Assembly (NCBI RefSeq): GCF_002196515.1
Contig: NZ_CP018835.1
Coordinates: 124,001 to 188,000, forward strand
Origin: Vibrio gazogenes
GTDB lineage: Bacteria; Pseudomonadota; Gammaproteobacteria; Enterobacterales; Vibrionaceae
DNA: 64,000 nt
Reading direction: 5' to 3'
In this document: piece after piece, positions 46,701-54,465 of the stretch
How positions within the stretch are numbered: the stretch's first letter is position 1
Layout of the letters: each line of letters starts with the position of its first letter
Translations under genes and position numbers: made by a program
The notes under the pieces: model-generated
Seen by the model: only the letters and a program-made list of their open reading frames with translations
Databases searched by the model: none
Told to the model about the DNA's origin: nothing

Positions 46701-48630
46701 AACCTCCGAGTTTACCGCGATTGGAATTGGTGATATGGCCGGTGATGTATTCGGTAACGGGATGTTGTTATCACAATATACACGTTTGCAGGCGGCTTTT
46801 AACCATTTGCATATTTTCTTGGATCCCGATCCGGATCCTGCGCAGAGTTGGCAGGAGCGGGATCGTTTATTCAAAATGCCCAGATCATCATGGGAAGATT
46901 ATGATCAGAAGTTGATCTCAAAAGGAGGTGGGATCTTCTCGCGTAAGGCGAAATCAATCACACTGTCACCGGAAGTCCGAACCATGCTACAAACGGATCA
47001 AAAACGACTGGCGCCGAATGAATTGATCCGCTTAATCTTGAAAATGGATGTTGATTTGCTATGGAATGGGGGAATCGGTACTTATGTTAAATCTGCCCAA
47101 GAAACCGATGCTGATGTTGGTGACCGAGCCAATGATGCTGTGAGAATTAATGGCACTGATTTGCAAGCGAAAATTGTCGGAGAAGGCGGCAACCTCGGGA
47201 TGACGCAGTTAGGGCGCATCGAATATTCATTGAAGGGGGGCCGCATCAATACTGATTTTGTTGATAATGTCGGTGGTGTTGATTGTTCGGATAATGAAGT
47301 CAATATCAAAATCTTCCTGAATACATTGGTTGCACATGGTGAGCTGACCATGAAAAAACGCAATCAATTACTGCAATCAATGCAGGATGAAGTGGGAGAG
47401 ATCGTTCTTGCTGATGCTTATCAGCAGGCCGAATCGATTTCGGTGGCTGAAGTGCAAGGTGTCTCTTTAGTCAAAGAGCAGATCCGCTTTATTCATGCAC
47501 TCGAAAAGAATGGTGCTTTGGATCGGGCGCTGGAATATCTGCCTGATGATGAAACCCTGTTGGAGCGTGAAAAACAGGAAGTCGGGCTGACTCGTCCTGA
47601 GTTGTCCGTTCTGATCGCTTACGCGAAAATGGTGTTGAAAGAGCAGTTGGCGGATGAACGCATTGCTAATGACAGTTACCATGCGACGCAGTTGATTCAA
47701 TATTTTCCTTCTGAGTTACGGCGTAACTATGCTGAGTTACTTCCGACACATCCACTGCGAATCGAAATTATTGCAACAGCGCTGGCGAATCAAATGGTCA
47801 ATGAAATGGGTTGTAATTTTGTCTCTCGTTTACAGGATGAAACCGGAGCCGGTGTGGTTGAGATTACCAATGCTTATTGTGCGGCTAGAGATATCTATAA
47901 CCTTGACCATATTATGGAAAAAATTCGGGTGCTAGATAATCAGGCTACCACAGCGGCACAATATGAAGTGCTGGGGGTTGTCCGGCGATTTTTAAGACGT
48001 TTGTCCCGTTGGATTCTCCGCAATCATATGGGGAAAAAATCGGTTAATGAACTGATCGAACTTTATAAAGATGATGTGCAGCAAATTGCGACACATTTGA
48101 ATGAGGTGTTGGTTGGCAGAGAAATCAGTGATCACGATGCGCTTGCTAACCGCTGGATCGGCCAGGGAATCGATGACGATATGGCACATTATGTTTCCCG
48201 ACTTTCCAGTCTCAATTCTGCATTGGATATTTGTATCGTCGCCCGAGAAAAAGGGATTACAGTTCAGCAAACAGCGAAGCTATATTTCCACCTTGGTGTT
48301 CGTTTATCACTGCACTGGTTCTTAGAGCAAATCAATCATCAGGCGGTTGATAATAATTGGCAGGCCTTAGCTCGCGCTGCATTTAGGGAAGATCTCGATT
48401 GGCAACAGCGTCAGTTAACATCTCAGGTTCTTTCCTGTGCTTGTCTCGACGATTCATTTGATGAAATCGCGCTACTGGAACAATGGATTGAAGCCAACCA
48501 GATGACCTTGCAACGGTGGGAGAATATCCTCAACGAATTTAAAGTCGGGGCTGTTCATGAATTTGCCAAATTCTCAGTGGCACTCAGGGAGCTGACATTA
48601 TTAAATTTGAATTGTTCGGCAAATGAGTAA
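43783..48630 (+). CDS. gdhB: NAD-specific glutamate dehydrogenase (large type)
   Basis: A 1615-residue NAD-dependent glutamate dehydrogenase of the L180 class, which oxidises glutamate to 2-oxoglutarate in amino-acid catabolism. It has a long regulatory N-terminus with ACT-like regions (about 1-700). The catalytic core (about 800-1250) includes GGKVARGGLRWSDRLEDYRTE, the lysine region VPVGAKGGFICKK, and NAD-binding GIGDMAGDVFGNGML. A helical C-terminus follows. The ATG at 43783 (MGSHDTLQPVLVEKVYQLI) has GAGG upstream and matches Vibrio N-termini; the ATG at 43750 is less likely. The last 39 bp including the stop are duplicated at 49884-49922. Confidence 0.95.
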   Translation: MGSHDTLQPVLVEKVYQLIQSKFDSEQHSVVKQLAQHLFNNISQDDLTDRTESDLYGAVISLWHHLNEAQVTEQSVKVFNPVVSKHGWQSTHTIIEVVVPDTPFLVDSIKMVLNRLDLACHIMLHGPAQVQRDENNKIISIGQRKGELHSMFHIEVDRLTDTQKIKHLREEVIRVIADTALVVRDWMPMVEQLNRVIQQLEKQKKQLPIDEGRFSETIEFLRWLANHNFTFMGYKEYDLIDTAEGGELKPTDDVGLGLFSNPKRVRGVKLSDFSDSARLEATKPFLLIMTKGNGQSRIHRPAYTDYIGIKKFDKNGKVIGEHRFTGLYTSAVYNQTVESIPLIRDKVRRILAASGYREGAYSYKALHNILENYPRDELLQANEEELLEVGMGVVQMQDRDLLRLFVRKDPFGRFFSCMVYVARDRHTTELRKKTQTVLADYFESKQPVDYTVYFSESPLARTHYIVRVDNNNMDIDVKRIEQNLMEASTSWDDRLSEAIVADSGESKGLPLSKEYMRAFPRSYKEAMMPSTAVADIERLESLSESHKLDMLFYRPQEEDRHSKVVKLKLYHRDEPIHLSDVMPMLENLGLRVIGESPYEVDKTNGQTYWILDFSMLHKTDMAIDIRESRDRFQQAFAAIWRGELDNDGFNRLVLSASLTGREVSILRAYARYMRQVGFPFSQQYIEDTLNHYPHLAKGLVGLFSARFNPASDEQKRTRTFEKLVNELSAQLEDVESLDDDRILRRYMEMIQATLRTNYFQTDEQGQPKPWLSMKLSPRDIPDIPAPVPAYEIFVYAPDVEGVHLRGGKVARGGLRWSDRLEDYRTEILGLVKAQQVKNTVIVPVGAKGGFICKKQYLFSNRDEIFAEGQRCYRQFIQGLLDITDNIKEGDVVPPAQVVRHDPDDPYLVVAADKGTATFSDIANSVSQAYSFWLGDAFASGGSNGYDHKAMGITAKGGWESVKRHFRELGIDCQTSEFTAIGIGDMAGDVFGNGMLLSQYTRLQAAFNHLHIFLDPDPDPAQSWQERDRLFKMPRSSWEDYDQKLISKGGGIFSRKAKSITLSPEVRTMLQTDQKRLAPNELIRLILKMDVDLLWNGGIGTYVKSAQETDADVGDRANDAVRINGTDLQAKIVGEGGNLGMTQLGRIEYSLKGGRINTDFVDNVGGVDCSDNEVNIKIFLNTLVAHGELTMKKRNQLLQSMQDEVGEIVLADAYQQAESISVAEVQGVSLVKEQIRFIHALEKNGALDRALEYLPDDETLLEREKQEVGLTRPELSVLIAYAKMVLKEQLADERIANDSYHATQLIQYFPSELRRNYAELLPTHPLRIEIIATALANQMVNEMGCNFVSRLQDETGAGVVEITNAYCAARDIYNLDHIMEKIRVLDNQATTAAQYEVLGVVRRFLRRLSRWILRNHMGKKSVNELIELYKDDVQQIATHLNEVLVGREISDHDALANRWIGQGIDDDMAHYVSRLSSLNSALDICIVAREKGITVQQTAKLYFHLGVRLSLHWFLEQINHQAVDNNWQALARAAFREDLDWQQRQLTSQVLSCACLDDSFDEIALLEQWIEANQMTLQRWENILNEFKVGAVHEFAKFSVALRELTLLNLNCSANE

Positions 48631-48633
48631 ATA
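48595..48633 (+). repeat. 39-bp direct repeat, left copy (3' end of gdhB)
   Basis: The sequence from ACATTATTAAAT to GAGTAAATA is identical to 49884-49922. It contains the last 11 gdhB sense codons and the stop codon. Confidence 0.95.
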
Positions 48634-48688
48634 GATGATAGAGATTTACTTGGCTTTCTAAGCATCGAATAGTGCTAGGGTTATAGAT

Positions 48689-48724
48689 GATCCCCATTAA
48701 TTTTTTATTAGTGGGGATTTTTTA
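48689..48724. terminator. Terminator at the left side of the insertion
   Basis: ATCCCCA and TGGGGAT (48690-48696, 48712-48718) pair with additional TAAT/ATTA pairing and end in a T run. It replaces the gdhB terminator displaced by the insertion, and could also serve the minus-strand ORF remnant ending at 48722. Confidence 0.85.
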
Positions 48725-48829
48725 TATCACTTCATATTTGTTATCATCTTCTTCCCGATAAAGGAACTCACACAAAGCTTTCAAATAGTCTAATCTGAAG
48801 GTATAAACATATTTTTTGAATGTCAATAT
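48725..48829 (-). pseudogene. Possible 3' remnant of an unknown gene
   Basis: The minus strand reads FKKYVYTFRLDYLKALCEFL, then YREEDDNKYEVI and a stop at 48722-48724, just before a terminator. Composition looks protein-like, with an acidic tail. The frame stays open into the 5' part of the next gene but loses protein-like character there. Too short for identification; it may be chance. Confidence 0.3.
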
Positions 48830-48863
48830 TGATGCTAACACTTGATAATGAATAGGATTTTTT

Positions 48864-49814
48864 ATGAATAAGATGGTGGTCCGTGTATTGGGTCTTACTA
48901 TGATATTGTTTACATCAAAAGTTGTCGTAGCCATGACTACAACAGATCTTTACAAAAAATATCAGGAGCAAACAGATCATAAAGCATTTGCGATTGGTCT
49001 GAATAATATATCTGGTGCCTCATGGGGGGCTACGACTCAAGAATCAGCTAGGGATATGGCTCTTAAAACTTGTAAAAAATCAGGTGGTAAGAACTGTAGT
49101 ATTACTGAAGTTGACGGTAAGCCTTGGTCTTCAAATAGTCCTCAAGACAGTAGGGTAAATATGGTTACAAATTATAACATTATGTCAAATGGTGTTAGCT
49201 ACATACCGGATTTAATTTTTGCAGCTAGTGGATTCTTTGTAAACAAATACTATATTGTTACAACAAGCGAAGCTGTAGAAAAATGCACAAAAATAAACTT
49301 TGAAAGGAATGGGAAATTAATAAATACAATAGTGATACGTGTTGATAAGGTAAATGGTATAGCAGTTTTGAAATCGTCTGAACCTTCAGAAATTAGTGTA
49401 AGTATAAGTTCCAAAAGGAAGACAACCCAAGGGGATAGGACTTATGCATATGGTTATGACCTATCGGATCTTATTAACTCACAAATACCTTCCTATCAAG
49501 GGAAAATTACCGATGGAATTATCAGCTTAGCTTCTGGCGATTATAACGATATTCGTTATATGAGTATTACAAATAGCCTTAGTAAAGGTAATACTGGTGG
49601 TCCTGTTCTTTCAGAAAGCGGTGAAGTGGTTGGATTAGTAACAAGCACAGATAAACAAGTTATTAAGTCGTCGATACTTAGCATTTTTTTAGATGAACAA
49701 GGTATTAGCTATAAAGAAGGAAACACTAAAAAATTGAATGTTATTTCACCGTCCTCAATAGCCCGAAGTGCTCAAAAGTACAGTGTACCAATCGTGTGTT
49801 TAAATCGAAGTTAG
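48864..49814 (+). CDS. Exported trypsin-fold pseudoprotease in the insertion
   Basis: A 316-residue protein. Residues 1-23 are a signal peptide. Residues 40-88 (AFAIGLNNISGASWGATTQE, then ALKTCKKSGGKNC) resemble the DUF4189 type of small cysteine-containing domain. Residues 115-275 follow the trypsin-like HtrA-type pattern: FAASGFFVNKYYIVTTSEAV, NGIAVLK, and KGNTGGPVLSESGEVVGLVT. The catalytic positions are changed: His to E136 in VTTSEAV, Asp to G165 in NGIAVLK, and Ser to T244 in GNTGGP. It is thus probably inactive as a protease and may bind a ligand. AT-rich codons suggest foreign origin. Function unknown. Confidence 0.72.
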   Translation: MNKMVVRVLGLTMILFTSKVVVAMTTTDLYKKYQEQTDHKAFAIGLNNISGASWGATTQESARDMALKTCKKSGGKNCSITEVDGKPWSSNSPQDSRVNMVTNYNIMSNGVSYIPDLIFAASGFFVNKYYIVTTSEAVEKCTKINFERNGKLINTIVIRVDKVNGIAVLKSSEPSEISVSISSKRKTTQGDRTYAYGYDLSDLINSQIPSYQGKITDGIISLASGDYNDIRYMSITNSLSKGNTGGPVLSESGEVVGLVTSTDKQVIKSSILSIFLDEQGISYKEGNTKKLNVISPSSIARSAQKYSVPIVCLNRS

Positions 49815-49883
49815 TTCATCATCCTCTTAAGGATTTGATGTGTATCTATGGTTAGTACAGATCACTGCTTGTCATTACGAATT

Positions 49884-49922
49884 ACATTATTAAATTTGAA
49901 TTGTTCGGCAAATGAGTAAATA
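49884..49922 (+). repeat. 39-bp direct repeat, right copy
   Basis: Identical to 48595-48633. It is followed by the terminator that normally belongs to gdhB. Confidence 0.95.
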
Positions 49923-49927
49923 ATAAG

Positions 49928-49951
49928 GCCCCGTTTGTACGGGGCTTTTTT
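49928..49951 (+). terminator. Original gdhB terminator, now after the insertion
   Basis: GCCCCGT-ttgt-ACGGGGC followed by six T, directly behind the right repeat and 15 bp before the pyrD start codon. Confidence 0.9.
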
Positions 49952-49965
49952 CTTTCGGAGGCACA

Positions 49966-50976
49966 ATGCTTTACCGTATCGCCAGAAGTGGCTTTTTCCA
50001 ACTGGATGCCGAAAAGGCACATGATCTTGCAATTCAAAATTTTAAACGTTTCACAGGCACACCTCTTGATCTCCTTTACCGCCAGCATTTACCGCATCGT
50101 CCGGTCGAATGTATGGGCTTGATGTTCAAAAACCCAGTCGGATTAGCGGCGGGGCTGGATAAAAACGGAGAATGTATCGATGCATTTGGTGCCATGGGAT
50201 TTGGTTTTGTTGAAGTTGGCACGGTAACACCAAAGCCACAGCCCGGGAATGATAAACCTCGACTGTTCCGATTGGTGGAAGCGGGAGGGATTATCAACCG
50301 GATGGGATTCAATAACCAAGGTGTTGATCAACTACTCGAGAATGTCAAAAAGTCAAACTATGATGGCGTTCTGGGAATCAATATCGGTAAGAATAAAGAT
50401 ACTCCGATTGAGAAAGGAGCGGATGACTACTTGATCTGTATGGATAAAGTGTATCCATATGCCGGATATATAGCTGTCAATATCTCATCACCCAATACAC
50501 CGGGACTGCGTTCGTTGCAGTACGGTGAAGCGTTGGATGAACTACTGACGTTATTAAAAGCAAAACAAGCTGAATTAGCGAAGCTGCACGATAAATATGT
50601 TCCGCTTGCACTGAAAATCGCACCGGATTTAAGTGATGATGAACTCGAACAGATTTGTCAGTCTCTGCTGCGCAACAATATCGATGGTGTGATTGCAACG
50701 AATACGACATTGGATCGTTCAATTGTGGCAGGAATGAAACATGCCAATGAAGCGGGTGGTTTGAGTGGGCGTCCTGTACAACTTCGAAGTACCGAAGTGA
50801 TTCGCAAATTATATCAGGAATTGGGTGAGCAAATTCCAATCATTGGTGTGGGCGGTATTGACTCTTATGTTGCTGCCAAAGAAAAACTACTGGCAGGTGC
50901 TAAATTGGTGCAGGTTTATTCGGGTTTTATTTACCATGGGCCTGGTCTAGTAAGAGACATCGTCAAAAATTTATAG
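49966..50976 (+). CDS. pyrD: Dihydroorotate dehydrogenase (quinone)
   Basis: A 336-residue class 2 enzyme of pyrimidine synthesis that passes electrons to quinone at the inner membrane. The amphipathic N-terminus ([20 protein letters not shown]) is the membrane-association part of class 2. FMN-binding segments include [28 protein letters not shown], and the catalytic serine region [37 protein letters not shown] binds the phosphate. A GGAGG ribosome site precedes the ATG, immediately after the gdhB terminator. Confidence 0.95.
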   Translation: MLYRIARSGFFQLDAEKAHDLAIQNFKRFTGTPLDLLYRQHLPHRPVECMGLMFKNPVGLAAGLDKNGECIDAFGAMGFGFVEVGTVTPKPQPGNDKPRLFRLVEAGGIINRMGFNNQGVDQLLENVKKSNYDGVLGINIGKNKDTPIEKGADDYLICMDKVYPYAGYIAVNISSPNTPGLRSLQYGEALDELLTLLKAKQAELAKLHDKYVPLALKIAPDLSDDELEQICQSLLRNNIDGVIATNTTLDRSIVAGMKHANEAGGLSGRPVQLRSTEVIRKLYQELGEQIPIIGVGGIDSYVAAKEKLLAGAKLVQVYSGFIYHGPGLVRDIVKNL

Positions 50977-51027
50977 TCATCTGACAATATTGCACTGATT
51001 TACATCAAATCAGCCTGAAATTTTCGA

Positions 51028-51061
51028 GAGGGAATGAGCATTCATTTCCTCTTTTTTTTTC
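51028..51061 (+). terminator. Terminator of pyrD
   Basis: GAGGGAATGA and TCATTTCCTC pair (one G-U pair) around a 4-nt loop and are followed by a run of nine or more T. Confidence 0.88.
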
Positions 51062-51154
51062 TCTTTTCACTTTTAGAATGATATTGATTCGTTGGTAAAC
51101 TGCTCTATCAGGGCACGAGTATCATAAATGATCCGTATTGAAAAGAGTTGTAAT

Positions 51155-51691
51155 ATGCTGAAACCGAGTGATAAATGGAACTGGTATTTTTGTGATAGCG
51201 AAGGCCACTTAATGCTCGATTTGGGAAATGAGATGGTTTTTAAAACCCTTTTACCCAAAAAGCTGCTTGTTACTTGCGCTTTTACTTCTGGTCAGTTCAC
51301 TGTTGATGATGCCAGTGATTACCAAGTGTTTAAAGAGAGTGTTGCGTATCTGGACTTGTCTGAACCCAGAAAAGTTGAACTCATTCTAAACTGCGTCGCA
51401 GCGAAAAGATTTCATAAACCCGTTCAACCGAAAAGCTGGTTCTTTGATATCCAGAATGCAGAAACCGTCCCGCATGTCGGGGAGATTGTCCAGCTAAAGA
51501 ATAGAATGAACGCTGGTCGCTTTATTGTTCTGGAAGTCGGTGAATATGCCAGTTTATGCGCTAGCATTGAACTGGAAGCATTTACACTGGCTCCGGGTAA
51601 AGAACTCAAATATGGTCAGGCTATCAAAGTTATGCATGACCGTATGGAGTACGTGAACCTCGGTTCACAACCTGTAGCCTTAGTTGGCTAG
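51155..51691 (+). CDS. zapC: Cell division protein ZapC
   Basis: A 178-residue cytosolic protein that binds FtsZ and promotes filament bundling at the Z-ring in E. coli (180 aa). Matching segments are KPSDKWNWYFCDSEGHLMLDL at the start, FTVDDASDYQVF, LILNCVAAKRFHKPVQPKSW and AIKVMHDRMEYV near the end. The ATG at 51155 is chosen by similarity; an in-frame start at 51128 adds nine residues. The order pyrD-zapC-rlmKL-uup is the same as in E. coli. Confidence 0.9.
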   Translation: MLKPSDKWNWYFCDSEGHLMLDLGNEMVFKTLLPKKLLVTCAFTSGQFTVDDASDYQVFKESVAYLDLSEPRKVELILNCVAAKRFHKPVQPKSWFFDIQNAETVPHVGEIVQLKNRMNAGRFIVLEVGEYASLCASIELEAFTLAPGKELKYGQAIKVMHDRMEYVNLGSQPVALVG

Positions 51692-51729
51692 TGATTTCCA
51701 TTCGTATTTTGTTCCTTTTTTTATTTCCC

Positions 51730-51754
51730 ATCGGCTGAAAGGCCGATTTTTTTT
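51730..51754 (+). terminator. Terminator of zapC
   Basis: ATCGGC-tgaaag-GCCGAT followed by a run of eight T. Confidence 0.85.
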
Positions 51755-51824
51755 GCCTTAAGATCCCGCATCCAACCACCATGCTATCCAGATGAAAATC
51801 TCAACTGTGAGATTCATCCATAAA

Positions 51825-51845
51825 TTTCGATAAATTTATCACCAA
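51825..51845. promoter_or_regulatory. Candidate LuxR/HapR/SmcR quorum-sensing operator
   Basis: The 12-bp core GATAAATTTATC (51829-51840) is perfectly palindromic and identical to the centre of the consensus reported for Vibrio LuxR/HapR/SmcR master regulators, with partial agreement on the flanks. It lies in the 322-bp gap upstream of the leader ORF and rlmKL. Binding is inferred from sequence only. Confidence 0.45.
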
Positions 51846-51920
51846 TGCGATAGCGAAAATCACTGTAATGATGACCTTTTATACACAAGACTTCCTCTTT
51901 TGGGGTGTTTTTGTAATAAA

Positions 51921-51933
51921 TTTACATTGTAAA
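51921..51933. promoter_or_regulatory. TTTACATTGTAAA palindrome upstream of rlmKL
   Basis: TTTACA-T-TGTAAA is a perfect inverted repeat, followed after eight bases by a short hairpin-capable GGTCT...AGACC. It may be an operator or lie in the 5' UTR of the downstream leader ORF. The regulator is unknown. Confidence 0.3.
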
Positions 51934-52013
51934 CAAGGGTCTGGTATAGACCAATTTAGCAGTGAATAAATACTCACTTACTCGGGAAGCATTGATATAT
52001 AAGGAGAGAAAAA

Positions 52014-52109
52014 ATGACGACTTTCAGAGCAGAAAAAGAAAAATTCCTTGGTTTGATTTACCCAAATAGACGAATGTCAGGTATAATTGCGGGCCAATTT
52101 TCAGAGTAA
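52014..52109 (+). CDS. 31-residue leader ORF upstream of rlmKL
   Basis: Starts with MTTFRAEKEKFLGLIYPN and ends IIAGQFSE; no similarity that I recognise. It has an excellent ribosome site (AAGGAG, seven bases before ATG) and ends 9 bp before the rlmKL ATG, which itself has only a weak ribosome site. The layout suggests a translated leader that couples to rlmKL. Conservation would be needed to prove that it is a gene. Confidence 0.45.
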   Translation: MTTFRAEKEKFLGLIYPNRRMSGIIAGQFSE

Positions 52110-52118
52110 AGACCATCG

Positions 52119-54248
52119 ATGCATCAGTATTTAGCCACGACTTCAATCGGACTTGAGAATCTATTAGCAGAAGAGTTGAACCGTTTAGGTGTTAGTGACA
52201 CCCAAGTTGTTCAGGCCGGTGTCCGGTTCCGCGCCACCAATGAAGTAATTTATCGTTGCTGCCTTTGGAGCAGAGTCGCTTCACGTTTTATCCGAATTCT
52301 TTCAGAGTTTTCATGTCAGGATGATATGGATCTTTATCTCTCGGCATCAGCCATTCGGTGGAGTGATTACTTACAGCCATCGGGAACGGTGATAGTCGAT
52401 TTCAACGGTACCAATCAGTCGATCCGCAATAGTCAGTACGGGGCGGTTAAAGTAAAAGATGCGATCGTTGATCATTTTACGAAAAGAAACTTACCTCGAC
52501 CAACGATCAGTAAAGATCGTCCGGATCTTCGGGTGCATGTCCGTTTGAATAAAGAAAAAGCCATCATGGGGATCGACATGGTTGGGGGAAGCTTGCATAT
52601 CAGAGGTTACCGGACCGAAGCTGGTGCTGCGCCTTTGCGAGAAACGCTGGCGGCAGCGATGATCATGCGTAGTGGTTGGCAGGGTGAGATTGCGTTGATG
52701 GATCCAATGTGTGGATCCGGCACGATCGTCATTGAAGCGGCGATGATGGCTGCTGGGATAGCGCCCGGTATCAATCGGGCTCATTGGGGATTCCAGTCTC
52801 TGCCTGACTATGAACCCGAGCTGTGGACACAAGTCAAAACACAAGCCAGTGTTCAGTCGAAAAGAGGAATCAAACAAGTCTCAGTACCTATCTATGGTTA
52901 TGACTATGATGAGAAGATGCTGAAGCTGGCAAAAGAAAACGCCCGTCGTGCTGGTGTACGTGACCTAATCGAATTTCAATCGATGGATGCTGCAAAGCTA
53001 CAACGTCCGGTGTCTTTTCAGGCTGGCTTAATTATTTCTAATCCACCTTATGGGGAGCGGTTAGGGACGGAGCCTAGTCTCATTGCATTGTATGCTTCGT
53101 TAGGTGCACAGCTGAAATCTGAGTTTGGCGGATGTAAGGCGATGTTCCTTTCCAGTTCTGACGAGTTATTAAGCTGTTTGCGGATGCGGGCTGATAAACA
53201 ATTCAAAATGAGAAATGGTTCGTTACCTTGTCACTTAAAAATCTATGCGATTGCTGAGCGAGACGAGAGCCAGCGCCAGTCGGCAACTCAGGAAGTCGCT
53301 GCCGATTTTGCCAATCGGTTACGCAAAAATATCGCAAAAATCACCCCATGGGCAAAACGAGAACAGCTTGATTGTTATCGTGTCTATGATGCTGATCTGC
53401 CCGATTATAATGCTGCAATTGATGTGTATGGCGACCATGTGGTTATTCAGGAATATGCGGCACCAAAATCAATTGCACCGGAGAAAGCCAAACGGCGTCT
53501 GACCGATATGATTCGGGCGACGACGCAGGTGATGGATGTCGATGCAAATCATATTGTCCTGAAAGTGAGAGAAAAACAGAAAGGACATGCGCAGTATCAG
53601 AAAATGTCCACCAAAGCTAAAACCTCGCAAGTGCGGGAATATGGCGCTCAGTTTATTGTTAATTTATATGACTATCTCGATACCGGACTGTTTCTCGATC
53701 ATCGATTGACACGCCGTCGTTTGGGAGAGATGGCAAAAGGTCGGGATTTCCTGAATTTGTTCGCATATACAGGAACAGCGACGGTCCATGCTGCATTGGG
53801 TGGGGCAAAATCAACCACGACAGTTGATATGTCCAAAACATATCTGGAATGGGCGAAAGAAAATATGGCTCTCAATCGGCAGATTGGGCGTCAACATCGC
53901 TACGAGCAAGCGGATTGCTTACAATGGCTTGAGCAAGCGAAAGGGCAATATGATTTAATTTTTATTGACCCTCCGACATTTTCAAATTCGAAACGAATGG
54001 CGGCGACATTTGATGTTCAACGAGATCATATCCATGTCATGCAACATCTGAAACGTATTCTGCGTCAGGATGGTGTCATCGTATTTTCTAATAATAAACG
54101 GCAGTTTAAGATGGATATGGAAGGTATGGCCGCACTACAACTCTCTGCGGAGAATATCTCATCACAAACATTGCCTTTAGATTTTAAACGGCATCAGCAA
54201 ATCCATAACTGTTGGATCATTCGTCATCGTGAAGCAGATGCGGAATAA
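52119..54248 (+). CDS. rlmL: Bifunctional 23S rRNA methyltransferase RlmKL
   Basis: A 709-residue fusion enzyme that makes m2G2445 (RlmL half) and m7G2069 (RlmK half) in 23S rRNA. It has an N-terminal THUMP domain (about 45-155) and an RlmL methyltransferase with [19 protein letters not shown] and the catalytic NPPYGERLG. The C-terminal RlmK Rossmann domain has [19 protein letters not shown] and [12 protein letters not shown]. The length matches E. coli RlmKL (702 aa). Confidence 0.95.
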   Translation: MHQYLATTSIGLENLLAEELNRLGVSDTQVVQAGVRFRATNEVIYRCCLWSRVASRFIRILSEFSCQDDMDLYLSASAIRWSDYLQPSGTVIVDFNGTNQSIRNSQYGAVKVKDAIVDHFTKRNLPRPTISKDRPDLRVHVRLNKEKAIMGIDMVGGSLHIRGYRTEAGAAPLRETLAAAMIMRSGWQGEIALMDPMCGSGTIVIEAAMMAAGIAPGINRAHWGFQSLPDYEPELWTQVKTQASVQSKRGIKQVSVPIYGYDYDEKMLKLAKENARRAGVRDLIEFQSMDAAKLQRPVSFQAGLIISNPPYGERLGTEPSLIALYASLGAQLKSEFGGCKAMFLSSSDELLSCLRMRADKQFKMRNGSLPCHLKIYAIAERDESQRQSATQEVAADFANRLRKNIAKITPWAKREQLDCYRVYDADLPDYNAAIDVYGDHVVIQEYAAPKSIAPEKAKRRLTDMIRATTQVMDVDANHIVLKVREKQKGHAQYQKMSTKAKTSQVREYGAQFIVNLYDYLDTGLFLDHRLTRRRLGEMAKGRDFLNLFAYTGTATVHAALGGAKSTTTVDMSKTYLEWAKENMALNRQIGRQHRYEQADCLQWLEQAKGQYDLIFIDPPTFSNSKRMAATFDVQRDHIHVMQHLKRILRQDGVIVFSNNKRQFKMDMEGMAALQLSAENISSQTLPLDFKRHQQIHNCWIIRHREADAE

Positions 54249-54304
54249 TTGATATCTTGCTTCATTTCCCGATAACATACAGCGCGATAATTTTATTTAG
54301 TGAA

Positions 54305-54331
54305 CAGGCTGACCCAAAATCAGCCTGCTTT
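54305..54331 (+). terminator. Terminator of rlmKL
   Basis: CAGGCTGA-cccaaaa-TCAGCCTG followed by CTTTGTT. Confidence 0.7.
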
Positions 54332-54376
54332 GTTGGTCAGTCAATGATGATGACTGGAAAATAAGTGCAAATCATA

Positions 54377-54389
54377 GTGACACCGTCAC
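54377..54389. other. matS site (MatP binding site), copy 4
   Basis: GTGACACCGTCAC, a perfect match to GTGACRNYGTCAC, in the intergenic region between rlmKL and uup. Confidence 0.88.
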
Positions 54390-54465
54390 AAATGGCGCTT
54401 AGCTTTCAGGGATGAGTATCAAAATGACCGTTATATTCACAGCATTCAAAATTGGTTAGAAGCAT

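Larger units (their letters stand above)
48595..49922. mobile_element. Candidate 1.29-kb insertion between gdhB and pyrD, flanked by 39-bp direct repeats
   Basis: The sequence between the two repeats is visibly AT-rich and codon usage differs from its neighbours. It carries one full gene (48864-49814), a terminator, and a possible minus-strand gene remnant. The second repeat is followed at once by a normal terminator and pyrD, so the native order was probably gdhB-terminator-pyrD. A duplication of a gene's 3' end at both edges is the usual sign of site-specific integration. No recombinase is inside, so it is a remnant, a satellite mobilised in trans, or the product of homologous exchange. Confidence 0.7.
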
